64,000 bases of DNA from Thiosymbion sp942492625 (GCA_942492625.1 CALOFM010000016.1:73270-137269); one strand, 5' to 3'; counted from the stretch's first letter, positions 18,928-28,274 are shown. Numbers and translations: made by a program. The notes: a model not told the origin generated them from the sequence alone.

Positions 18928-19827
18928 ATGGCAACAAGAGAATACTCTTTCTACCCGGGGTGCTCTTCTCAGAAGGGTGCCTCGTCCTCCAACTACATGA
19001 CCTCGGTGCAGACCATGTGCGAGGAGCTGGACATCCAGCTCAACGAGATCCCGGACTGGAACTGCTGCGCCGCCTCCATCGGCTATTCCGGCGGTGGCGA
19101 GCTCCCGAGGCTGACCCTCTCGGCGCGCAACATCGCCCTGTCCGAGGAGCACAGCCCCGGCCAGGAGATCGTCGCCACCTGCGCCGCCTGCTGGCTCTCC
19201 ACCCGCGAGGCCGCCGAGCGCTTGGGCGAGAGCGAGGGCCTGATGGCCGAGGCCAACGAGGCCCTTGCAGAAGCCGGACTCAAACTCAAGAACGAGACAC
19301 CTATCAAGCACATGGCAGAAGTGCTGATCGAGGACATCGGCTATGACGCCATCGGCGAGAAGGTCAAGAAGCCGCTCGAAGGCATCAAGATCGCCGGCTA
19401 CGTCGGCTGTCAGACCAACCGTCCATTCGGCATCGCGGGCGAGTCCTACGAGAATCCCAAATACCTGGACAAGCTGGTGGACACCCTGGGCGGCGACTCC
19501 ATCCCCGGCTACGAGAAGAAGGTGCAATGCTGCGGCGGCGCCCTGGCCTTCTCCGAGCCGGAAAAGTCCCAAGAGATGGTCAAGGGCATCATCGAGGCCG
19601 CCTACGACCACGGCGCGGACATGATCGTGACCCCCTGCCCCGTGTGCCAGATGAACGTGGAAGTGTACCAGGACGACATCAACGCCACCTACGGCACCAA
19701 GTTCAACATGCCGGTGGTCTACTACTCGACGCTTATGTCAGTCGCCTATGGACGCTCGGCCAAGGACGCGGCGCTGGATGCGCAGATTATTCCGGCAAAG
19801 AGGCTGGATGAGTTGGCTGGGAAGTAG
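18928..19827 (+). CDS. hdrB: HdrB-like CCG-domain subunit
   Basis: 299 residues with the CCG-domain cysteine pattern of heterodisulfide-reductase subunit B. An N-terminal Tyr-Pro-Gly-Cys and Asn-Cys-Cys set is followed by CAACW, then a second set CQTN, CCGGALAF and CPVCQ. HdrB holds the non-cubane [4Fe-4S] clusters that handle thiol/disulfide chemistry. ATG 18928 is preceded by GAGGAGAAG. It is the last gene of the operon, and a hairpin terminator follows 31 bp later. It could pass electrons between QmoAB and a soluble thiol or a membrane partner. Confidence 0.87.
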   Translation: MATREYSFYPGCSSQKGASSSNYMTSVQTMCEELDIQLNEIPDWNCCAASIGYSGGGELPRLTLSARNIALSEEHSPGQEIVATCAACWLSTREAAERLGESEGLMAEANEALAEAGLKLKNETPIKHMAEVLIEDIGYDAIGEKVKKPLEGIKIAGYVGCQTNRPFGIAGESYENPKYLDKLVDTLGGDSIPGYEKKVQCCGGALAFSEPEKSQEMVKGIIEAAYDHGADMIVTPCPVCQMNVEVYQDDINATYGTKFNMPVVYYSTLMSVAYGRSAKDAALDAQIIPAKRLDELAGK

Positions 19828-19856
19828 CGTCGGATCGACCTTCTGATAGACCTAAC

Positions 19857-19880
19857 AAGGCCCGCATCGGCGGGCCTTTT
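19857..19880 (+). terminator. rho-independent terminator after hdrB
   Basis: Perfect 7-bp stem GGCCCGC (19859-19865) and GCGGGCC (19870-19876) with an ATCG loop and a TTTT run. It closes the qmoAB-hdrCB operon. Confidence 0.85.
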
Positions 19881-20335
19881 CCGTTATGCACCTCACCAAC
19901 GAGGCCGAAACAATGCAATGGGCCGACGTCGTCGAGGATCCCAATCTCACCGACGGGGAGGCTTCGGCGCCGATTCTTGCACCCTCGTTTCCAGTGAATA
20001 TCGAAGTCTGACGACAAAAGCCTGGACTCGGCGCCCCAGGAAACTGAAAGGGTGGGACAGATGTCAGGCGTAGGCTCAAATCAAGCTGGCGGAAGATCGT
20101 GGCCATGGAGTTCGGTCGAGACCATACATGGCCTGTCCCGGACATCCCTCTATCAGGTTCTGGACGACTGCGCCACGCTGCTAACCCGACTTCGACTATT
20201 CAGGCGTGATTCTCGCCGATTCAGCGGTGTTGACGCCGGCAAGGTGTTGTTTTCGTTGACGGCGGGTTGTCTAAGTCGGCTGTAGTGCCGACTTAGGTTG
20301 TTGAATGGTAGAGGAATTTTTCCGACACTATTGGC
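19881..20335. other. intergenic stretch with no gene; left flank of IS element
   Basis: No protein-like frame. At 20269-20292 the imperfect palindrome CTAAGTCGGC / GCCGACTTAG overlaps TGTAGTGCCGAC, and the same 12-mer recurs just past the decayed transposase, so the element's left end is probably near 20270. Confidence 0.5.
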
Positions 20336-21945
20336 ATGTTTCTGCGTGCCAAGAAGCGAATCAAAGACGGCAAAGAGCATCGTTACTGGAGCATTGTCGA
20401 AAACCGCCGGGTCGCCGATGGGCGCGTAGTGCAGCGTCAAGTGCTCTACCTCGGGGAGATCAACGATTCGCAGCAAGCGGCTTGGTGCCGGAGCATCGAC
20501 GTGCTCGACGAGGATGAGAGTGCGTCGGCGCAAGTGGTGCTGTTCCCGGAAGACCGCCGAGCACCGCCGTTGGATTGCGATGTGGTACAGGTCAGACTCG
20601 GTGCCCTGAAGCTGCGGCGCCCGCGCCAGTGGGGTGGGTGTTGGCTGGCCTGCGAGCTGTGGAGGCAGTTGCAGCTCGATCGGTTCTGGCAGCCGCGCTT
20701 GCCCCCGAGCCGCAAGGGAACCCGTTGGTTGCATGTGCTCAAGACCCTGGCCTGTTATCGACTCATCGACCCGGGCAGCGAGTGGCGTCTGCACCGTCAT
20801 TGGTACGACCACAGTGCCATGGGCGATCTGCTCGGGGAAGACTTCAGCGTCGCCCACAGCCATACACTCTACCGCTGTTTGGACAAGCTGCTGGTGCACA
20901 AGGAGGCGTTGTTCTCCTACTTGCAGGAGCGCTGGCGTTCCCTGTTCGATGCCCGCTTCGAGGTCCTGCTCTACGACCAGCACCTATTTCGAGTCCGACC
21001 CTCCCGGTGAGGGCAGCAAGCGCCGGTACGGCTACAGTCGCGACAAGAGGCCGGACTGCGTGCAGGTGGTCATCGCCTTGATCGTGACTCCGGACGGTTT
21101 TCCACTGGCCTACGAAGTCCTGCCGGGGAACACCAGCGACAATACAACGCTGGAGGATTTCCTGGCCAAGATCCAGGCCCAATATGGAAAGGCAGATCGG
21201 GTCTGGGTGATGGATCGGGGCATCCCCACCGAAGCAACCCTGGCGAGCATGCGCAAGGCCGATGTGCCGGTGCACTACCTGGTGGGCACCCCCAAGGGAC
21301 GGCTGAGCAAGCTGGAGAAAGCCTTTCTCACCAAACCCCGGGCGCAGGTGCGCGAGAGCGTCGACGTCAAGCTTCTGGAGCAAGAAGGGGAGATCTACAT
21401 CCTGGCACGCAGCCATGGGCGCATGCACAAGGAACGGGGCATGCGCCGGCGCCGGCTCAAGCGGCTATGGAAACGTCTCGCCGATCTGCAGCGCCAGAAG
21501 CTGACCCGCGACCAACTTTTGATCAAGCTCGGCGCCGCCAAGACCGAGGCCGGGCGTGCCTGGGGCCTGGTTGATATCCGCTTGCCCGATGTTGACCAAC
21601 CGCTCAACGCACACACCTTCACCTTCGCGTTGAACCGCAAGAAGCTGCGTCAGGCACGCCGCCGCGAAGGTCGCTACCTACTACGCTCCAACCTCAGAGA
21701 GGTGGCGCCGGGCTTGCTGAGCCCCCACGGGCGGCGTTGGAGAAGTTCTCCGCCATGCAGATGGTCGACGTGCACCTGCCCACGACCGATGGGCGCACCC
21801 TGATTCTCAGCCGCTACACCGAGCCGGAGAACGACCAACAGCTCCTGCTGCAGCAACTGCGCCTGCAACTGCCCGAACAACCGCCACCGAGGATCACATC
21901 CGCGGATTCCGCCCGGAGCGCCTGACACCGACCTGTAGTGCCGAC
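20270..21945 (+). mobile_element. decayed IS1634-family insertion sequence
   Basis: The 12-mer TGTAGTGCCGAC occurs at 20281-20292 and 21934-21945, bracketing transposase remains. A GTCGGC word lies inverted near both ends. Target-site duplications were not identified. The element separates the Qmo/Hdr region from the large minus-strand operon. Confidence 0.6.
20336..21925 (+). pseudogene. IS1634-type (DDE) transposase, broken
   Basis: Three frames join into one IS4/IS1634-like transposase. The first runs from ATG 20336 to about 20985 and loses frame in the catalytic Leu-Tyr-Asp segment, where several bases are missing before STYFESDPPGEG. The second covers about 20985-21700 with PLAYEVLPGNTSDNTTL, VMDRGIP and the ILARSHGR segment. 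The third, 21737-21925, holds only the C-terminal end (EKFSAMQMVDVHLPTTDGR). Around 21700-21735 a stretch of about a hundred or more codons, usual in this family, is absent. The element is surely immobile by itself. Confidence 0.78.
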
Positions 21946-21968
21946 CTTTTGCTTGCGTGAACACGGAA

Positions 21969-22412
21969 TCAATAGGTTACGCTGCTTTTTCGGGCGAATA
22001 GTCGAAGACGGGCTAATCCGGCCGCCAAGTCTTTTCCGTACAACCGGCTCGCTGCAACCATCTGATGGCGTATCGGCTGGACAAGCCCCGGGGGAAGCGA
22101 GGTAACCCGATCCTTCGCCCCTTTCCCGCTGCGAACGACGATCTGGCTGCGCTCGAAATCGATATCCTGGATGCGCAAATGCAAGCCTTCCAGTAACCGC
22201 AGTCCGGCCCCGTGCAGGAGGGTGGCAACGAGTTGGGGCGTTCCTTGGAGATGGGTGAACAGCGCTCCAATCTCGCTGCGGTCGAAGACGGTGGGTAGAC
22301 GTTGGGGGCGCTTGGCAGGGACGATGTTCTCCAGAGCCAAGTCCTCGCGACCCAGAACCTGTTTGTAGAGGAGAACCAGCTCGCTTTCCTTGAGGTCTTC
22401 CGGATATTAGGC
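21969..22412 (-). pseudogene. fragment of an integron-type tyrosine recombinase (IntI-like)
   Basis: The frame reads LVLLYKQVLG, then AKRPQRLPTVF, GAGLRLLEGLHLRIQDIDFER and GKGAKDRVTSLP, the central part of integron integrases, including the first catalytic Arg in GLRLLE. The N-terminal SAM-like domain and the C-terminal catalytic boxes (His-x-x-Arg and Tyr) are missing, so both ends are truncated. No attI, attC or gene cassette is recognisable nearby. It lies directly beside the decayed transposase, which suggests that insertion or deletion there removed the rest. Confidence 0.7.
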
Positions 22413-22564
22413 GGATGCTGCCGCATACACAATTCGCGAAGACCAGTGTCGAATCTTCCGTTTTGCGTTCAATCTCGTCTGATCGGCCGAGCCGCAGGGG
22501 GTCTGGTCTAGCTTCGCCGCATTTCCCTATTCGCGTTCATTCGCGGCTAAACATCCGAGCTCCG

Positions 22565-23422
22565 TTAATACATAAGCTCCGACCACCGCTTCTCCCTGAT
22601 TATCCCTTCCTTGATCTCCCGCCAGGCATCGGGAGAGCCTGTCTGCTCGGCCATAACCTTGTCGAATACCTGCGCAATTTTGCCGAGACCGGCGAGAAAG
22701 ACATAGGTGTTGGGCTGCTTGATGAGGCTCCAGACCTCTTGGGTGTTTTCCGTCAGCCCCTGCTCAAGGGCTTGCGAGGATGTGGTGAGTGAACCGGTCG
22801 CCAGCGCCTGGAAGGCGTTGAAGGTCCGTTTATCGTAGTAATCCGCCAGACTGGTGCCTGTTTCGTTCGCGTACATCAGGTCGAGGCCGCTGCGCCCGCC
22901 GTAGAACAGGCGCACCTGCCCCAACCAGTCGCCGCAGCGTTCGTAGATATGCTGCACAAAGGCACGAAAGGGGGCGACACCCGTGCCGGTTCCAACCATG
23001 ACCAGGTTGCTGCGCTTGTCCAGGGGCATGATGAAGGGACTGCGGTAGGGACCGCTGATGGTGATGCGATCATCCGGCTTGGCGTCGCACAGATAGTTGG
23101 ACGCGATACCCGGCATACGCTCGCCGCTGACCTCGTCCAGGTAAAAACAGCGCCGCACCAACATCTCCAGATCGATACCCTCGTCCAAGGGCAATGAGCG
23201 GGCGTTGGCGATGGAGTACCGGCGCAGGTGAAAGGGGTTGCCGAGGGGATGAGGGCCAGGGACGACCACTCCGATGCTCTGTCCCTCCTCGAACAAGAAG
23301 GCGGGGGCCTGCACCTGCAGGGTCAGGTGGCGCACCTCGTCGGTTCCATCTGGCGTGATGCGCTTGGTTTCCTTGAGGACCGCCTGTGTTGTAGGGCCGA
23401 TTTCTCGAACCGACTCGCTCAT
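22565..23422 (-). CDS. ferredoxin/flavodoxin-NADP reductase-like flavoprotein (copy 1)
   Basis: 285 residues of the plant-type FNR fold: FAD-binding LRRYSIAN, NAD(P)-binding GTGTGVAPFR, and a C-terminal EKRWSELMY matching the aromatic-tail pattern. It would move electrons between reduced ferredoxin/flavodoxin and NAD(P)H in the cytoplasm. It is the last gene of the rnf-nifJ-oad block; its ATG overlaps the stop of the phasin-like gene (ATGA), indicating translational coupling. A paralogue sits at 27310-28191 in the same block, with the same order of motifs. Confidence 0.82.
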   Translation of the reverse strand: MSESVREIGPTTQAVLKETKRITPDGTDEVRHLTLQVQAPAFLFEEGQSIGVVVPGPHPLGNPFHLRRYSIANARSLPLDEGIDLEMLVRRCFYLDEVSGERMPGIASNYLCDAKPDDRITISGPYRSPFIMPLDKRSNLVMVGTGTGVAPFRAFVQHIYERCGDWLGQVRLFYGGRSGLDLMYANETGTSLADYYDKRTFNAFQALATGSLTTSSQALEQGLTENTQEVWSLIKQPNTYVFLAGLGKIAQVFDKVMAEQTGSPDAWREIKEGIIREKRWSELMY

Positions 23423-23901
23423 CCTTCTTTGCTGCCTGCCTCGTCGCTGCCGGCGAGACCGGTCATCGTGCTTTGCAGGTTCCCCATGAATTGCTGCATC
23501 TGCTTGGACATGGCCGCTTGAAGGTCTGCCGCGAGCTGCACCTGCTCCGACATCGTGTTTCGCATCGTCGCGAAAAACTCTTCCAGCTGCTCAGGCGTGG
23601 GATTCGAGGTGCCCGCCGCAAATATCTGCATTTGCTCGCTCAAAATCCGCTGCACGCTCGCCGAAAACTCATCCACCTGATTGGACATGGGGTTTTTCAT
23701 ACCGGTGGAGATCATCTTCATCTGTTCACGGAAGATGTTCTGCATGCTAGAGGTGATGCTCTGCATCCGCTCCTCAACCGGATTATGGACCGTCTTGAGC
23801 ATGTCGACCTGCAGCTTCATCGTGTTCTGCATGTGCTCAGCCATGGCCTTTTGCAGGCTCGCCGCAAATTCCTGCATCTGATTCGTCAAGGTGAAACTCA
23901 T
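23419..23901 (-). CDS. phasin-like repeat protein
   Basis: 160 residues from ATG 23901, preceded by AGAGGAAGGAAA; the upstream open frame has no such signal. The protein is Met/Gln-rich and almost entirely amphipathic helix. It is built of about four units of roughly 30-33 residues that each begin Asn-Pro or Asn-Gln and contain a Glu-Gln-Met/Val or similar helix end. This resembles phasins or apolipoprotein-like surface-binding proteins. Position between oadB and a reductase gene suggests it binds a granule, membrane surface or complex of the operon, but no PHA gene is nearby. The family assignment is tentative. Confidence 0.55.
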   Translation of the reverse strand: MSFTLTNQMQEFAASLQKAMAEHMQNTMKLQVDMLKTVHNPVEERMQSITSSMQNIFREQMKMISTGMKNPMSNQVDEFSASVQRILSEQMQIFAAGTSNPTPEQLEEFFATMRNTMSEQVQLAADLQAAMSKQMQQFMGNLQSTMTGLAGSDEAGSKEG

Positions 23902-23959
23902 TTTCCTTCCTCTTAATACCGGACCATGCGCGCCACTATTTACGAGAAGGAAGCACGCA

Positions 23960-25096
23960 TTAGCCGCCAACAATGGCAAGCAAAATACCCGCTGCGACGG
24001 CAGAGCCGATGACACCCGCCACGTTGGGCCCCATGGCGTGCATGAGCAGGAAGTTATGATGATCGGCTTCCAGACCCACCTTGTTCACCACCCGTGCCGC
24101 CATAGGTACGGCGGAGACCCCGGCCGCCCCGATCAGGGGATTCACCTCGCCACCGGAAAGGCGTTTCATGAGCTTGCCCATCAACACACCCGCGGCGGTA
24201 CCTATGGAGAAGGCGACCGCGCCCAGTGCCAGAATCCCGAGGGTTTCGACGTTCAGGAACTTGTCCGCTTGGAGCTTTGAGCCGACCGCAAGGCCGAGGA
24301 AAATGGTCACGGCGTTGATGATCTCGTTCTGGGCCGCATGGCTCAGCCGGTCGACTACCCCGCACTCGCGCAAGAGGTTACCGAAGGTCAACATCCCGAT
24401 CAGCGGGACCGCCGCCGGCAGGAGTAGCACTGTCATAAGCAGCACAGTGATCGGGAACAGGATCTTCTCCGTCTTGGACACCGGACGGAGCTGCTTCATC
24501 ACGATCTTGCGCTCTTCCTCCGTGGTCAGCAGCTTCATGATCGGCGGCTGTATCAAGGGCACCAGCGCCATGTAGGAATAGGCGGCTACGGCAATGGCGC
24601 CGAGCAGATCCGGCGACAGGCGGGATGCTAAGAAGATGGCGGTGGGTCCGTCCGCTCCGCCGATGATCCCGATTGCCGACGCGTCTGCGAGATTGAAATC
24701 GAACCCTGGCACATAGTTCAGCGCCAAGGCACCAAGCAGCGTCACGAAGATGCCGAACTGAGCCGCCGCCCCCAGCAACAGGGTCTTCGGATTGGCGATC
24801 AGCGCGCCGAAATCGGTGAGTGCCCCGACCCCCATGAAGATGATGAGGGGGAACACACCGGTCTCGATACCCACGTGGTAGACCATCCCGAGCAGTCCGT
24901 CTTCGCCGGAAATCCCGGCCACCGGGACGTTCGTCAGTACCGCTCCGAAACCAATAGTGACCAGCAACAAGGGCTCGAAGTTCTTGACGATACCCAGGTA
25001 CAGCAGCAAGAAACCCACGGCCAGCATGAGCAGTTGGCCCCACTCGAAGTTGGCCAAACCCGTCGACAGCCAGAGCTGTTGAAGACCTTCTAACAT
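23960..25096 (-). CDS. oadB: Na+-translocating decarboxylase beta subunit
   Basis: 378 residues of the OadB/GcdB/MmdB membrane subunit, which couples decarboxylation of carboxybiotin to Na+ export. ATG 25096 follows AAGGAGCAGCAA. Hallmarks are the many transmembrane helices, the GIIGGADGPTAIFLASRL motif with the functionally important Asp in the first half, and the C-terminal MHAMGPNVAGVIGSAVAAG. It overlaps nothing and follows oadA by 19 bp. With oadA and oadG it forms a biotin-dependent pump that could run with oxaloacetate or, in reverse, help to carboxylate pyruvate. Confidence 0.92.
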   Translation of the reverse strand: MLEGLQQLWLSTGLANFEWGQLLMLAVGFLLLYLGIVKNFEPLLLVTIGFGAVLTNVPVAGISGEDGLLGMVYHVGIETGVFPLIIFMGVGALTDFGALIANPKTLLLGAAAQFGIFVTLLGALALNYVPGFDFNLADASAIGIIGGADGPTAIFLASRLSPDLLGAIAVAAYSYMALVPLIQPPIMKLLTTEEERKIVMKQLRPVSKTEKILFPITVLLMTVLLLPAAVPLIGMLTFGNLLRECGVVDRLSHAAQNEIINAVTIFLGLAVGSKLQADKFLNVETLGILALGAVAFSIGTAAGVLMGKLMKRLSGGEVNPLIGAAGVSAVPMAARVVNKVGLEADHHNFLLMHAMGPNVAGVIGSAVAAGILLAIVGG

Positions 25097-25115
25097 TTTG
25101 CTGCTCCTTGGCTCC

Positions 25116-26909
25116 TCAAGACAGGAACAGGAGGGTATGTCCCACCACAATCGCCTCGCCTTCCTTGACGGCGACCTGGCTCACGGTTCCGGCACGTGGA
25201 GCCCGTACCTCCGTTTCCATCTTCATCGCCTCCATCACGATGAGCACATCGCCTGATGCGACTTCCTGGCCCTCTTTGGCCACAATCTTGAAGATGTTGC
25301 CCGCAAGCGGTGAAGGCACCGGATCGCCAGAGCCCGGAGCGGTGATGGGCGCCGGCTTCTGTGGCGTGGTCATGGGCTGGACATCGCCGATGGCGCCACC
25401 CGGGTTCACCTGAACGTTGTAAGCGTTGCCGTTGACGATGACCTGGTAGTTCTCCGGGCCAGAAGGCGCGACTGCGAGCGGCGCCGCAACGGCTGCCGCT
25501 GGAGCAGCCGCAGGCTCCGCACTCGGAGGCGGCTCGAACGCCGCTGGATTGCGCCGGTTCTTGAGAAACTTGAGCCCGATCTGCGGGAACAAAGCGTAGG
25601 TGAGCACATCATCCACCACGTTGTCGGCCACCTCCACGTTGTTCTCTTTCGCGACCTTGTCGAACTCCACTGTGAGCCTGTCCATCTCCGGCTCAAGCAA
25701 ATCCGCGGGCCGGCAGGTGATGGGCTCCTGCCCGTCTTCGAGCACCCGCTGTTGCAGCGCAGTATCGACAGGGGCGATGGTCAGACCGTATTCGCCCCTG
25801 AGAACCCCGGCGGTTTCTTTAGTGATGGTTTTGTAACGCTCGCCCATGAGCACGTTCAACACCGCCTGAGTGCCCACGATCTGAGAGGTCGGCGTAACCA
25901 GGGGTATGAAGCCCAGGTCCTTGCGCACGCGGGGAATCTCCTCGAGGACCTCGTCCAGCTTGTCAATACCGCCCTGCTCCTTGAGCTGACCCTCCATGTT
26001 GGTGAGCATGCCCCCGGGAACCTGGGCGACGAGGATACGGGAATCAATTCCCTTGAGGCTGCCTTCAAATTTAGCATATTTCTTTCGCACCTCGCGGAAA
26101 TAGGCGGCGATCTCCTCCAGCAGCGGGATATTGAGACCGGTATTTCGATCAGTGTCTTCGAGAATCGCCACGACTGATTCGGTCGGCGAATGCCCGTAGG
26201 TCATGCTCATGGACGAGATGGACGTATCCACGATATCGATGCCGGCCTCCGCCGCCTTCATGATCGTGGACGTGCTCATCCCTGTGGTGGCGTGACATTG
26301 CATGGCGATCGGCACGCTGCATGCTTCCTTCAGCTTGGAGACCAGCTCTTCGGCGACGTAGGGCTTGAGCAAGCCCGCCATGTCCTTGATGCAGATCGAG
26401 TGACAGCCCATGTCTTCCAGGTGCTTTCCCAGATCCACCCACATGTCGGTGGTATGCACGGGGCTCACCGTATAGGACATGGCGCCCTGGGCATGCTTAC
26501 CGACCTTTATGGTCGCTTTGACCGCCGTCTCGAAGTTGCGCAGGTCGTTCATGGCATCGAAGATGCGGAACACGTCCATCCCGTTAACCGCACAGCGCTC
26601 GACGAACTTCTCAACCACATCGTCTGCGTAGTGCCGATAGCCCAGGATATTCTGCGCCCGAAAGAGCATTTGCTGGGGCGTGTTGGGTATCGCTTTTTTC
26701 AGCCTGCGCAAGCGCTCCCAGGGGTCTTCGCCCAGATACCGAATACAGGCATCGAAGGTTGCACCGCCCCAGGTCTCCAGCGACCAGAACCCCACTTGAT
26801 CCAGCTTCGGTGCGATCGGCAGCATGTCGTCTATGCGCATGCGTGTGGCCAGCAAAGACTGGTGCGCATCGCGCAGAACTACATCGGTAATGCCAAGTGG
26901 ATTGCTCAT
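25116..26909 (-). CDS. oadA: oxaloacetate decarboxylase alpha / pyruvate carboxylase subunit B
   Basis: 597 residues from ATG 26909 (GCAGGAAAA upstream). The N-terminal carboxyltransferase TIM barrel starts DVVLRDAHQSLLATR and carries the metal-binding and catalytic residues of the family (CHATTGMST, IDIVDTS). An Ala/Pro-rich linker at about 465-535 leads to a biotinyl domain with EAMKMETE, Lys at about 563. The enzyme interconverts oxaloacetate and pyruvate plus carboxybiotin. The presence of oadB and oadG favours the Na+ pump form, but the alpha chain of two-subunit pyruvate carboxylase is very similar and no biotin-carboxylase subunit is visible here. Confidence 0.92.
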   Translation of the reverse strand: MSNPLGITDVVLRDAHQSLLATRMRIDDMLPIAPKLDQVGFWSLETWGGATFDACIRYLGEDPWERLRRLKKAIPNTPQQMLFRAQNILGYRHYADDVVEKFVERCAVNGMDVFRIFDAMNDLRNFETAVKATIKVGKHAQGAMSYTVSPVHTTDMWVDLGKHLEDMGCHSICIKDMAGLLKPYVAEELVSKLKEACSVPIAMQCHATTGMSTSTIMKAAEAGIDIVDTSISSMSMTYGHSPTESVVAILEDTDRNTGLNIPLLEEIAAYFREVRKKYAKFEGSLKGIDSRILVAQVPGGMLTNMEGQLKEQGGIDKLDEVLEEIPRVRKDLGFIPLVTPTSQIVGTQAVLNVLMGERYKTITKETAGVLRGEYGLTIAPVDTALQQRVLEDGQEPITCRPADLLEPEMDRLTVEFDKVAKENNVEVADNVVDDVLTYALFPQIGLKFLKNRRNPAAFEPPPSAEPAAAPAAAVAAPLAVAPSGPENYQVIVNGNAYNVQVNPGGAIGDVQPMTTPQKPAPITAPGSGDPVPSPLAGNIFKIVAKEGQEVASGDVLIVMEAMKMETEVRAPRAGTVSQVAVKEGEAIVVGHTLLFLS

Positions 26910-26931
26910 GATTTTCCTGCCCAAGTAGTTA

Positions 26932-27189
26932 TTATCGCCTGCCGTGGGACTGCCGATATCGATGAATTGCCGCACCGATCACGGACGTCAGCTCCTCGTC
27001 TGGCGCTCTCGGCCTCTCTGGAGGCAGCTCTACAGGCGGCGGTTCGCCCTCGATCCATTGGGCCAAACGAGACATGGCACCGATCACCAGCACCAACAGG
27101 CCGAGCAGCGAAAACACGACCAGCATCCCTAGGAGCATCAGGTCGCCGCCGGCAGCCAACATTTCGGCATTCGTCATCGTTTCTGTCAT
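26932..27189 (-). CDS. oadG: oxaloacetate decarboxylase gamma-like subunit
   Basis: 85 residues: one N-terminal transmembrane helix (about 17-40) in GLLVLVIGAMSRL context, then a Pro/Glu-rich linker and a C-terminal AAIHRYRQSHGRR that matches the short OadG pattern. OadG anchors the alpha subunit to the membrane beta subunit. It lies 22 bp before oadA, in the order gamma-alpha-beta usual for these operons. The start at 27189 has two nearby Met codons, so the first few residues are uncertain. Confidence 0.8.
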   Translation of the reverse strand: MTETMTNAEMLAAGGDLMLLGMLVVFSLLGLLVLVIGAMSRLAQWIEGEPPPVELPPERPRAPDEELTSVIGAAIHRYRQSHGRR

Positions 27190-27309
27190 CCCTCCGATCC
27201 GTCCACTAGGGTTGCTGTTAGACCCTCACCCCTGACGCCTGCACCCGGTCGATCATAACCACCGCGCATTCGGGACTTTTGCGAACCCAGAGCCCCGCAA
27301 GGTGTCCCG

Positions 27310-28191
27310 TTAGTCGTAGAGATGCTCGGCCCAACGCCCGTCAAAATAGATTTCCCGTTTCCTGCGCATCCAAGCCTCTTTGGAGCCGGCGATGTGGGAC
27401 AAGGCGGTATCCAGGGCTTCCGAGGCTTTCCGAAGCCCCGCTACATAGACGTAGGTATTCGGATTCTGCATCAGCTCCCACACCTCGGCGGCGTTCTCTT
27501 CGATCTTGTTACCCAATGCCGAAGGGTCATCGAACGCGGGACGTGAGCTCAACGCCTCGAATGCCTTGAAGGTCGCCTCGTCGTAGTAATGACTGATGTC
27601 GTCGTTCATGTCGTTCATGTAAAGCAGGTCCAGCCCGCTTTGGGCGCCATAGAACAGCCGGACCTTGCCCTTCCATTCGGCCTCTTCTTCAAAGATGTGC
27701 TTCAGGAAGGCCCTGAACGGCGCGATACCGGTACCGGTCCCCACCATCACCAGGTTGGCGGACGTATCGCGGGGTACGACGAAGTGCCGCCCGTAAGGCC
27801 CTGTGATCGAGACCTCGTTGCCTACCTTTGAGTCACAGAGGTAGTTCGAGCACTTGCCGGGATACTGCTCGCCGCTGACCTCATCGATATAAAAACAGCG
27901 GCGAACGCAGATGGCGATCTCCGTACCATGCCCTTGCTCGCCGCTGCGTGTGCTCGCAATGGAATACAACCGCATGTGCTGGTTGTTGCCAAACTCGTAC
28001 GGCGGAGGTGCCAATACCCCGATACTCTGTCCCTCCACATAGACGAAGGACGCGGAAGGCACTCGCAAGACGATCTGACGGACCTCGTCATGGGCGCCTT
28101 CGGGCGTAATACGATCGGAAGAAAGAACGGCCGCCTTGTAGGGAGTGCTCGTGTCGTATGTCTTGGGTTGGATAAAGAAATCGTCGCTCAT
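27310..28191 (-). CDS. ferredoxin/flavodoxin-NADP reductase-like flavoprotein (copy 2)
   Basis: 293 residues, the FNR fold again: MRLYSIAST for FAD, GTGTGIAPFRAF for NAD(P), and a C-terminal tail FDGRWAEHLYD. It shares many segments with copy 1 (CVRRCFYxDEVSGE, NYLCD, YGxxSGLDLxY), so the two are paralogues kept within one block. It sits between the Rnf genes and oadG, where ferredoxin reduced by Rnf or NifJ could be exchanged with NAD(P)H. The two copies may differ in donor or partner. Confidence 0.84.
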   Translation of the reverse strand: MSDDFFIQPKTYDTSTPYKAAVLSSDRITPEGAHDEVRQIVLRVPSASFVYVEGQSIGVLAPPPYEFGNNQHMRLYSIASTRSGEQGHGTEIAICVRRCFYIDEVSGEQYPGKCSNYLCDSKVGNEVSITGPYGRHFVVPRDTSANLVMVGTGTGIAPFRAFLKHIFEEEAEWKGKVRLFYGAQSGLDLLYMNDMNDDISHYYDEATFKAFEALSSRPAFDDPSALGNKIEENAAEVWELMQNPNTYVYVAGLRKASEALDTALSHIAGSKEAWMRRKREIYFDGRWAEHLYD

Positions 28192-28274
28192 AACTTTTTA
28201 ACCTCACTCCACGGCAACCGTGAACCAGGATCCGAAATGCGAAAGACCGATAGAACCAAGCCGGAGCTCATCCG

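Noticed and set aside
23419..24015. Longer start (198 residues) for the phasin-like protein
   Set aside because: The upstream part has no ribosome-binding site and runs towards the oadB end; ATG 23901 has a strong one.
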